Source: Azovibrio restrictus (GTDB lineage: Bacteria > Pseudomonadota > Gammaproteobacteria > Burkholderiales > Rhodocyclaceae). From it: a DNA stretch of 11,098 nucleotides. Below are positions 1 to 5,395 of this stretch, piece by piece. The translations under genes were made by a program, and so were the position numbers. Each line of letters opens with the position of its first letter. Position 1 is the stretch's first letter. A model generated the notes under the pieces. That model made no database searches and was not told the origin of the DNA. It worked only from the letters and a program-made list of their open reading frames with translations. Location of the stretch: assembly GCA_003252145.1 (NCBI GenBank), contig QKDJ01000320.1:1-11098 (forward strand), read 5' to 3'.

Positions 1-562
1 TGAGACCTATGCCTCTCAACGCATCCGTGATGCCATGCTGTATGGCCTGCGGGAGAATGACTGGCTGCCCCGTAAGCTACGCCGTGAAATGCGTCGGGTA
101 GAAGCTTCCCTGCAGCAGCTTGAACAGCAGCAGGGGCGAGTCCCTAGTGAAGGTGAATTGGCCAGCAGTCTGGGCATGACTCTGGCTGAATATCAGAAAT
201 TGTTGCAGGAAGCCCGCGGGCACCAACTGGTATATCTGGAGGATTTTGCCAGTGAGGATGGGGATAGCTATCTGGATCGCCATCTGGGGACCCAGGACTC
301 TGACCCTTTCGTGCTGCTGGAGGACAAGGACCTCAAGCAGAATCTGGTACAAGCCATTGGCGCTTTGCCTGAGCGTGAACAATTATTGATGGCGTTGTAC
401 TATGAAGAGGAGCTGAATCTCAGGGAAATTGGCGAGATCATGGGGGTGACTGAATCCCGTGTATGCCAGTTACACAGCCAGGCTATCAGTCGCATACGCA
501 GCCGCGTGTTCGGTGACGAAGCGATGGGAAAAAAGGGGCGAAAGGTAAAGGACAGTGGATAA
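1..562 (+). CDS. fliA: RNA polymerase sigma-28 factor FliA (5' end outside window)
   Basis: Flagellar sigma factor that directs RNA polymerase to late (class 3) flagellar and chemotaxis promoters. The window opens inside the gene, and about 186 codons are visible, reading from base 2. The first visible residues (ETYASQRIRDAM, then NDWLPRKLRR) match the end of sigma region 2 and the linker to region 3 of FliA. Visible residues about 28-75 form region 3 (GRVPSEGELASSLGM). Residues about 112-171 form region 4, with the -35-binding helix-turn-helix (LPEREQLLMALYYEEELNLREIG, then GVTESRVCQLHSQAISRIRSR). FliA proteins are usually around 240 residues, so about 50 N-terminal residues are missing. The tail is short and basic (KKGRKVK). 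The stop TAA at 560-562 lies inside the start of motC, suggesting co-transcription and translational coupling. Its antagonist FlgM is encoded downstream on the other strand. Family assignment is secure. Confidence 0.94.
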   Translation, partial: ETYASQRIRDAMLYGLRENDWLPRKLRREMRRVEASLQQLEQQQGRVPSEGELASSLGMTLAEYQKLLQEARGHQLVYLEDFASEDGDSYLDRHLGTQDSDPFVLLEDKDLKQNLVQAIGALPEREQLLMALYYEEELNLREIGEIMGVTESRVCQLHSQAISRIRSRVFGDEAMGKKGRKVKDSG

Positions 563-1337
563 AATCAGTCTTCTCGGCCTGATTGTTGGCATTGGAGCCA
601 TTCTGGCTGGTCAGGTGTTGGAGGGAGGGCATCTGGCCTCTCTTGTTCAACCAACCGCACTGATGATTGTGCTCGGGGGAACAACCGGCGCAGTCATGCT
701 GCAAAGCCCTTTTTCCATGTTCTGGCGAGGATTGCGCCTGGTTAAGTGGGTGTTCGTGCCGCCTGTGGTTGAATATTCAAAGCTTATCGACCAGATTTCC
801 CATTGGAGCCATATTTCCCGGCGTGAAGGTTTGCTTTCCCTGGAAAACTTCTCCAATCAAGTCAAAGATCCGTTTTCCCGTAAAGGGCTGCAATTGTTGG
901 TGGATGGCGTAGACCCGGAGCGCTTGCGGGAAGCCATGGAGGTGGAGCTTGGCACCTATGAGGAGGAAATGCGGCAAGGGGCCAAGATATGGGAGTCTGC
1001 GGGAGGCTACTCTCCCACCATCGGGATTTTGGGAGCCGTGATGGGGCTGATTCACGTAATGGAAAATCTATCCGATCCCTCCAAACTCGGGGCCGGGATT
1101 GCAGTGGCATTTGTGGCCACTATTTATGGCGTGGGGCTGGCCAACCTGGTTTTCCTGCCCATCGCCAACAAACTCAAAGCCTATATTGCCCGGGAAATGG
1201 TCGGTAAGGAAATGCTACTGGATGGCCTGATGGGTATTGCGGTGGGGGACAATCCCCGCATTATCGAGAGCCGTCTGCAGGGTTACGTGTATCGGGAGCC
1301 GAACAAGGCTGAGAGTCGTTCTCCAGGTCGACGCTGA
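555..1337 (+). CDS. motC: Flagellar motor stator protein, MotA/MotC family
   Basis: Inner-membrane stator subunit that, with MotD, forms the ion channel and pushes on the rotor protein FliG. The 260 residues show four predicted membrane segments at about 4-22, 33-50, 152-170 and 180-202, with a large charged cytoplasmic loop between the second and third. The N-terminus (MDKISLLGLIVGIG, then GGHLASLVQPTA) and the third-fourth segment block (GGYSPTIGILGAVMGLIHVM, then GIAVAFVATIYGVGLANLVF) are typical of the family. Pro154 and Pro202 are candidates for the conserved functional prolines. Translation starts at GTG 555, 8 bp before the end of the fliA stop codon, so translation is probably coupled to fliA. 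It most resembles Pseudomonas MotC in my memory of the family. In Pseudomonas chemotaxis genes separate fliA from motCD; here the genes touch. Choosing the name motC over motA is an inference; the MotA superfamily call is not in doubt. Confidence 0.92.
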   Translation: MDKISLLGLIVGIGAILAGQVLEGGHLASLVQPTALMIVLGGTTGAVMLQSPFSMFWRGLRLVKWVFVPPVVEYSKLIDQISHWSHISRREGLLSLENFSNQVKDPFSRKGLQLLVDGVDPERLREAMEVELGTYEEEMRQGAKIWESAGGYSPTIGILGAVMGLIHVMENLSDPSKLGAGIAVAFVATIYGVGLANLVFLPIANKLKAYIAREMVGKEMLLDGLMGIAVGDNPRIIESRLQGYVYREPNKAESRSPGRR

Positions 1338-1349
1338 CGGTTACGAGCC

Positions 1350-2132
1350 ATGGCCCGCAAGAAACGTCCCGAGGAGCATGAAAATCACGAGCGCTGGCTT
1401 GTCTCCTATGCGGACTTCATCACCCTGCTGTTTGCTTTTTTCGTGGTGATGTACGCCTTGTCCTCCATTAATGAGGGCAAGTACCGGATTCTTTCCGAGT
1501 CCCTGAATGCCGCATTTCGCAATACACCAAGTGGTCAGATTATTGTTGTAACCGACGGGGCAATGGCGCAGCCGATCCCCACTCCGGTGGTCAGGCCTCC
1601 GGTAGCTCCGGATGAGGCAAAGAAGCGGCAGCGGGAACGTATGCGCAACATGGCTAACCTCATTATCGAAGCCCTTGCTCCCCTGGTGAAGCAGGGCAAG
1701 GTTCGGGTATTGGAAACCAGCCGGGGTGTGACCATCGAAATCAACGACAGCATCCTGTTTGCCCCGGGCCTGGCCAACCTGGAACCCCTTTCGATCAATG
1801 CGCTACAGGCTGTGGCCCAAGTCCTTGTGGATAGTAATTTTCCCATTACCATCGAAGGGCACACGGACAATATCCCCATCAATACCCCCCAGTTCCCCTC
1901 TAATTGGGAGCTGTCAGCGGTGCGTGCGACCACGGTGTTACGGCTTTTTGCCGATACGGGTGTCAATCCAGACCGTTTGACGGCCATTGGTTACGGGGAG
2001 CAGCGGCCGGTAGAAAGCAATGCTACGCCCGAGGGGCGTGCCAGAAATCGTCGCGTCAGCATCCTTATCGATTCGTCCGTGCCGGAGTTGCCGACGGAGT
2101 TGCTGACAGACAGGCCCGTTACGTCTCAGTAG
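1350..2132 (+). CDS. motD: Flagellar motor stator protein, MotB/MotD family
   Basis: Stator subunit that pairs with MotC and anchors the complex to peptidoglycan. The 260 residues show the classic layout: a short basic cytoplasmic N-terminus, one membrane segment at about 16-38 (WLVSYADFITLLFAFFVVMY) and a periplasmic OmpA-like peptidoglycan-binding domain at about 130-241. Asp22 in SYADF is the expected ion-binding aspartate of the channel. The OmpA-like domain has the motifs EGHTDN (169-174), NWELSAVRA (185-193) and ARNRRV (231-236). The N-terminus, with HENHERWLVSYADF, resembles Pseudomonas MotD. The gene starts 12 bp after motC and ends the rightward group. Ion type (proton or sodium) is not certain from sequence; a proton is more likely because MotCD stators use it. 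Name motD versus motB is inferred from resemblance. Confidence 0.92.
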   Translation: MARKKRPEEHENHERWLVSYADFITLLFAFFVVMYALSSINEGKYRILSESLNAAFRNTPSGQIIVVTDGAMAQPIPTPVVRPPVAPDEAKKRQRERMRNMANLIIEALAPLVKQGKVRVLETSRGVTIEINDSILFAPGLANLEPLSINALQAVAQVLVDSNFPITIEGHTDNIPINTPQFPSNWELSAVRATTVLRLFADTGVNPDRLTAIGYGEQRPVESNATPEGRARNRRVSILIDSSVPELPTELLTDRPVTSQ

Positions 2133-2144
2133 CGGGTTCTTTGG

Positions 2145-2185
2145 ATTATCGAGGGGATAATGGGCTAGGCGATAGCCAAGCCTAG
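2145..2185. terminator. Two tandem inverted repeats in the motD-flgN convergent gap
   Basis: The 59-bp gap between the stops of motD (+) and flgN (-) contains two perfect 6-bp inverted repeats. The first is ATTATC, 5-base loop, GATAAT (2145-2161). The second is CTAGGC, 9-base loop, GCCTAG (2165-2185). Position between convergent genes fits a terminator that could work in either direction. Neither hairpin is followed by a clear run of T on either strand and the stems are short, so intrinsic termination would be weak. They could instead protect mRNA 3' ends. Confidence 0.35.
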
Positions 2186-2191
2186 GGGCCG

Positions 2192-2656
2192 TTAGACGGA
2201 ATCGCTGATGCGAAATCCGGTCGACGAGGCAGGTTGCCCGTCAGGGCCGTAAAATGTGCCCTTGGCCTGTTGGCCAGTAATGGCATCAAGCAGTTGCCGG
2301 TTATTTCGGGACAATAGGGCAATGCACTGGCCGTTGAGTTCGTTGAGTCGCTTTGCTTCTGCGGCTAATTTTTGCAGTGCTTTCCAGGCTTGCAAAAGTT
2401 TGGGATTCCCCTGTTTTTGCAGCCAGTTCTCCACGTCAGCACGCGTTTCGGCGACCCCGGCCTGTGTCAGGAAAGCGTGCCGTTGGGTTGAAATCTCGCT
2501 CAGCGTGTCTATAAGCGTGCTTTTGGCTTCTGTCAGTAGACTCAGTTGCTCGACTTTGCCCTGACTCAAGGCGTCCTGCTCCTCGCCCAGCAGTTTGACA
2601 AACTGCTGGACTGTTGTGATTTCCCGGGCGAGAAGCTGGGGGAAGCCGGTGTTCAT
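2192..2656 (-). CDS. flgN: Flagellar export chaperone FlgN
   Basis: Cytoplasmic type III export chaperone that in enterobacteria binds the hook-filament junction proteins FlgK and FlgL before secretion. The 154 residues are almost entirely helical and heptad-like, as expected of FlgN. The C-terminal region has the family's look, with RNNRQLLDAITGQ followed by FYGPDGQ. The ATG at 2656 shares one base with the TGA of flgM (TGATG junction), so the two are translationally coupled. The neighbours flgA and flgM in the order flgAMN match the arrangement in E. coli and Pseudomonas. The gene is probably transcribed from the sigma-28 promoter before flgM. Sequence conservation in this family is low, so the call rests on both motifs and context. 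Confidence 0.9.
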   Translation of the reverse strand: MNTGFPQLLAREITTVQQFVKLLGEEQDALSQGKVEQLSLLTEAKSTLIDTLSEISTQRHAFLTQAGVAETRADVENWLQKQGNPKLLQAWKALQKLAAEAKRLNELNGQCIALLSRNNRQLLDAITGQQAKGTFYGPDGQPASSTGFRISDSV

Positions 2657-2928
2657 CAGGCCTTGCGCTGCTGGGAAGCAATCAATTCTTGAGCGGTGCT
2701 GATCAGTCTGTCAGCAATAGCTTCAGGATTGACCTTGAAGCGCCCTTCAGCAATGGCCTGTTTGATCTCCTGGACCCGGGATTGATTCACCGGAGCTTCG
2801 GTAGCCTTCAATTGGGCCGCATCGCTGATTTTGACCTGAGTCTCGGCGCTCTCATTCCCGGCTGGCCGAGTCGTAGTTGTACGACTTGGCGGCGTCTGAA
2901 CGAGTTTTACTGCGGTATCGATTTTCAC
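2656..2928 (-). CDS. flgM: Anti-sigma-28 factor FlgM
   Basis: Binds FliA and keeps it inactive until the hook is finished, when FlgM is exported through the flagellar type III system. The 90-residue product begins MKIDTAVK, the typical FlgM opening, has a disordered, Thr/Pro-rich first half, and a conserved helical sigma-28-binding part at about 47-85 (SRVQEIKQAIAEGRFKVNPEAIADRLI). I chose the GTG at 2928 for three reasons: it has a Shine-Dalgarno AGGTG about 5 bases upstream; it gives the expected N-terminus and length; and an alternative GTG at 2997 would add 23 unfamiliar residues and lies upstream of the promoter core at 2961-2987. The stop overlaps the flgN start by one base. Expression is predicted to come from FliA itself, giving negative feedback, with possible read-through from flgA. 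Confidence 0.93.
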   Translation of the reverse strand: MKIDTAVKLVQTPPSRTTTTRPAGNESAETQVKISDAAQLKATEAPVNQSRVQEIKQAIAEGRFKVNPEAIADRLISTAQELIASQQRKA

Positions 2929-2960
2929 GATGTCACCTGTAGACGGAACTTGTATGGATT

Positions 2961-2987
2961 CTAACGGCAAAACACGATGGAACTTTA
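2961..2987 (-). promoter_or_regulatory. Sigma-28 (FliA) promoter for flgMN
   Basis: On the minus strand the sequence reads TAAAGTTC, 11 bases, GCCGTTAG. The well-known enterobacterial sigma-28 consensus is TAAAGTTT, 11 bases, GCCGATAA, so 7 of 8 and 6 of 8 positions match with exact spacing. It lies in the 73-bp gap between flgA and flgM, about 33 bp upstream of the flgM GTG, leaving a leader of roughly 25 bases. A class 3 promoter at this position is known in E. coli/Salmonella and reported for Pseudomonas. Start-site position is inferred. Confidence 0.85.
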
Positions 2988-3001
2988 ATGACTTCACGCA
3001 T

Positions 3002-3694
3002 TTATTGTTGAGGGCTGCCGTAGTCTACCCGTACTGATCCATTAGGCTGTGCCAGGCCACTGACCACTGTTCCTGAGGCGGTACGAACCCTTACCAATTG
3101 CCCTTCCGTTGCATTGTTCAAGGCTTTCCCATCGTTGGTGGCCACAAAACCATTGCCCTGATAAATGAGTTTGACGGCTTGTCCCTGTTGGATCACCAGC
3201 GGAGCGGTAAGTTGATCCTGGCGTAAGGGCTGACCAGGTGCCAAGGAAAAGCGGGCGGTCTTGCCTACGGCTTGATCGGGGTCGGTCAGAACTCCCATGG
3301 GGAGCGAGCCCAGGTCTCCTGTCAAGGTCAGGATGTCGCTGGGTTGTACGGTCTGTCCTGCACTTAAAGGGACGGCGGTACTGAGGTAGGTTCCCTCAAT
3401 GGCAATCTTGACTTGAATGAAGATATTCCAGCGTCCAGGCTCAAGACAGCGCAGGCCGATGCTGACATTACCCAGTAGGCGGGTGCCGGGAGGGGTATAG
3501 GGTTGATAGCGCTGGCAGGCAGGCAAACGAAGCCGGGGATCCAGGGGGCTGGCGGTAACGGTGACCTGACCCGGCTGGCCTTGAAGTTGGCTGAGCACGT
3601 AGTTTTCCACCAGCGTTAGGCGCGGATCCTGAGCTGCCAGCAGCGAGTTTGGGCCTAGCAAAAACAGCAGAATGGGGAGGAGCAGTCGTTTCAT
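3002..3694 (-). CDS. flgA: Flagellar P-ring assembly protein FlgA
   Basis: Periplasmic chaperone that assists polymerisation of FlgI into the P ring around the rod. From the ATG at 3694 the protein has 230 residues. It starts with a Sec signal peptide (MKRLLLPILLFLLGPNSLLA, cleavage near residues 20-22). It continues with an N-terminal FlgA domain carrying two cysteines (60 and 83) that could form a disulfide. A SAF-type domain follows from about residue 104 (AVPLSAGQTVQPSDI), and the C-terminal beta domain covers about 165-225 (VIQQGQAVKLIYQGNGFVA). Upstream in-frame starts at 3712 and 3742 exist, but the GGAGGAG sequence about 9 bases before 3694 and the position of the signal peptide favour 3694. 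It is transcribed away from flgB. I could not identify its own promoter. Confidence 0.92.
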   Translation of the reverse strand: MKRLLLPILLFLLGPNSLLAAQDPRLTLVENYVLSQLQGQPGQVTVTASPLDPRLRLPACQRYQPYTPPGTRLLGNVSIGLRCLEPGRWNIFIQVKIAIEGTYLSTAVPLSAGQTVQPSDILTLTGDLGSLPMGVLTDPDQAVGKTARFSLAPGQPLRQDQLTAPLVIQQGQAVKLIYQGNGFVATNDGKALNNATEGQLVRVRTASGTVVSGLAQPNGSVRVDYGSPQQ

Positions 3695-3736
3695 GGGGAC
3701 ATTCTCCTCCATAGGGCGGAAATGCAAAACCTTCCT

Positions 3737-3751
3737 CGGCAAGTTTTGCCG
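3737..3751. promoter_or_regulatory. Hyphenated palindrome in the flgA-flgB divergent gap, possible operator
   Basis: CGGCAA, 3-base spacer, TTGCCG is a perfect 6+6 inverted repeat. It lies 43 bp upstream of the flgA start and about 44 bp upstream of the -24 element of the flgB promoter, between the two divergent operons. Such a position suits a binding site for a dimeric regulator, or a small hairpin in the flgA leader. It does not clearly match any flagellar regulator site that I know, so its role is inference. Confidence 0.35.
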
Positions 3752-3794
3752 TCGCTGATCAACGATAAAGGCAGTGTTGTAGGGCTTTTCGGCA

Positions 3795-3810
3795 TGGCAT
3801 GAAGCCTGCT
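3795..3810 (+). promoter_or_regulatory. Sigma-54 (RpoN) promoter for the flgB operon
   Basis: TGGCATG, 4 bases, CTGCT compares with the sigma-54 consensus TGGCACG, 4 bases, TTGCA. The essential GG at 3796-3797 and GC at 3808-3809 are exactly 10 bases apart. Transcription would start near 3820, giving a leader of about 20 bases before the flgB ATG. In Pseudomonas and Vibrio the rod-hook operons are sigma-54 dependent through an enhancer-binding protein, so the match fits. No other GG-10-GC site with a good fit was seen in this gap on the minus strand. Confidence 0.65.
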
Positions 3811-3841
3811 TTTAAAGCTCGAAAACCATTGGGAGCTAAAC

Positions 3842-4258
3842 ATGATCGGCGATATCAAGGCACATCTGGGGACGTACAGCGAAGCCATGAGTCTGCGTAC
3901 CTATCGTCAACAGGTGCTGGCTTCCAATATCGCCAATGCGGACACCCCGGGATACAAGGCACGGGACTTCGACTTCCAGTCTGCATTTGAATCGGCAATG
4001 GGCCGCAGTCAAGGTGTCTCTGGCGTACGTCTGGAAAAAACCGCCGCAGGACATATGAGTGGCGCGGGTGCCGGCATGGATGGCGTGGATCTTCAGTATC
4101 GGACGGAAACCCAATCAGCTGTGGATGGGAATACGGTGGATATGGATGTGGAGCGTAGCCAGATTGCCGACAACGCTTTGCAATACCAGATTCTGGCCCA
4201 GTTTCTGTCCGACAAGATCAGTGGCCTGCGTACGGCCATCAGCAGCAATCAAGGTTAA
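3842..4258 (+). CDS. flgB: Flagellar proximal rod protein FlgB
   Basis: Proximal rod subunit located at the base of the drive shaft in the periplasm, exported by the flagellar type III system without a cleaved signal. The 138 residues are the usual size. The N-terminal rod motif appears at about 22-45 (RQQVLASNIANADTPGYKARD), where NADTPGYKARD is characteristic of FlgB. The C-terminal helix is LQYQILAQFLSDKISGLRTAI. The ATG at 3842 has GGGAG six bases upstream. It is the first gene of a tightly packed run of nine and follows the sigma-54-like promoter. Confidence 0.96.
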   Translation: MIGDIKAHLGTYSEAMSLRTYRQQVLASNIANADTPGYKARDFDFQSAFESAMGRSQGVSGVRLEKTAAGHMSGAGAGMDGVDLQYRTETQSAVDGNTVDMDVERSQIADNALQYQILAQFLSDKISGLRTAISSNQG

Positions 4259-4274
4259 GTGAAGGGGCGGAAAA

Positions 4275-4688
4275 ATGAGTCTGTTCAACGTATTTCAGGT
4301 GTCCAGCAGCGCCATGTCAGCCCAGGCCATGCGCCTTAATACCGTCGCCTCCAATCTGGCTAACGCGGATAGCGCCACCTCGGCCAATGGCCAGCCCTAT
4401 CGCTCCAAGCAGGTGGTATTCGAAGCGACGCCCATGGGAAGCGCTGGCGAGGCCTCCCAAGGGGTCAAGGTGACCCAGATCGTGGAAAGCGCCGCCCCGG
4501 CCCGTATGGTCTATGACCCGGCCAATCCGTTGTCGGATGACAAGGGGTATGTGGCCATGTCGAATGTGGACCCCGTCGAAGAAATGGTGAACATGATTTC
4601 GGCGTCGCGCTCCTACCAAACCAATGTGGAAGTAATGAATACGGCCAAGCAGATGCTCATGCGTACGCTGCAGATTGGCCAGTCTTAA
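4275..4688 (+). CDS. flgC: Flagellar proximal rod protein FlgC
   Basis: Proximal rod subunit stacking with FlgB and FlgF. The 137-residue length is typical. The N-terminus (MSLFNVFQVSSSAMSAQAMRL) and the rod motif TVASNLANADSATSANGQPY (23-42) are the classic FlgC forms; the longer post-motif with NGQPYRSKQVVFE separates it from FlgB. The C-terminal helix has NVDPVEEMVNMISASRSYQT, then NVEVMNTAKQMLMRTLQIGQ. It begins 16 bp after the flgB stop with GGGGCGG upstream of its ATG. Confidence 0.96.
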   Translation: MSLFNVFQVSSSAMSAQAMRLNTVASNLANADSATSANGQPYRSKQVVFEATPMGSAGEASQGVKVTQIVESAAPARMVYDPANPLSDDKGYVAMSNVDPVEEMVNMISASRSYQTNVEVMNTAKQMLMRTLQIGQS

Positions 4689-4699
4689 GGGGAATGATC

Positions 4700-5362
4700 A
4701 TGACCACCATCTACGATTCCATTAATGCGGCGAACTCCGCCTCTTCCTCCAGCAGCACAAGCACATCTGCTGCGGCGGAAATGGGGGATCGCTTCATGAC
4801 CCTATTCCTGGCCCAACTGCAGAACCAGGATCCCTTGAATCCTATGGACAATTCGGAGATGACCTCCCAGTTGGCCCAGATGAACATGGTATCCGGGCTG
4901 GAGTCTCTGAACGCAAGCATGCAGACACTCATGAGCAGTTACAACGAGGCGCTCTCCCTGCAGGCGGCAAATTTGATCGGCAAGAATGTCCTGGTGGACG
5001 GCAGCAACCTCACCTTGACGGAAGAGGGCAGTCTGTTCGGGATTGACCTGAGCGGTCCGGCTGATGCGGTGACGGTGACCATTACCGATAGCAACGGGAA
5101 TGTGGTGGCGACCCAAAGCCTGGGTCAGCAGGATGCCGGCTCCATGGCCTTCTACTGGGATGGTACCGATCTGAATGGAGATACCGCTGAGGCGGGCAAT
5201 TACAAGTTCTCAGTGACTGCCACCCTGGACGGTGAATCAGTGAGTGTTTCTCCTTTGCAGGCTGGCACGGTTTCTGCGTTGATCAAGGGGAATAGTGGTT
5301 TCGAGCTTGAGGTCGCAGGTGTGGGGAATTTCACCCTGGACGATGTACGGCAAGTGTTCTGA
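4700..5362 (+). CDS. flgD: Flagellar hook assembly scaffold (cap) protein FlgD
   Basis: Caps the growing hook and helps FlgE subunits fold into place; it is shed when the hook is complete. From the ATG at 4700 the protein has 220 residues. A Ser/Thr/Ala-rich disordered tract (residues 12-26) is followed by the conserved capping motif at 31-70 (RFMTLFLAQLQNQDPLNPMD, then NSEMTSQLAQMNMVSGLESL). The C-terminal part, about 90-215, has the beta-rich FlgD fold, with FYWDGTDLNGDTAEAGNYKF as a recognisable turn. An ATG six bases upstream (4694) is in frame, but the Shine-Dalgarno AAGGGGA abuts it and sits six bases from 4700, so 4700 is preferred. Confidence 0.94.
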   Translation: MTTIYDSINAANSASSSSSTSTSAAAEMGDRFMTLFLAQLQNQDPLNPMDNSEMTSQLAQMNMVSGLESLNASMQTLMSSYNEALSLQAANLIGKNVLVDGSNLTLTEEGSLFGIDLSGPADAVTVTITDSNGNVVATQSLGQQDAGSMAFYWDGTDLNGDTAEAGNYKFSVTATLDGESVSVSPLQAGTVSALIKGNSGFELEVAGVGNFTLDDVRQVF

Positions 5363-5395
5363 ACTAATTTTTAGTGGATTGCGCGGGAGAAAATC

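Noticed and set aside
2929..2997. Longer flgM starting from GTG at 2997
   Set aside because: It has no Shine-Dalgarno sequence, adds residues unlike FlgM N-termini, and contains the sigma-28 promoter core inside its coding region.
3695..3742. Longer flgA starting at 3742 or 3712
   Set aside because: It would bury the signal peptide behind 16 or 6 charged residues; the start at 3694 has a Shine-Dalgarno sequence and a normal Sec signal.
3786..3816. Possible sigma-28 promoter for flgA on the minus strand (TAAA, then GCCGAAAA)
   Set aside because: The -10-like element is good, but the spacing from TAAA is 17 bases and not 15, and the site overlaps the better sigma-54-like promoter on the other strand.
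5363..5375. ACTAA-TTT-TTAGT inverted repeat between flgD and flgE as a terminator
   Set aside because: Only five AT-rich pairs with a 3-base loop; too weak, and it would break an operon whose genes are otherwise packed closely.
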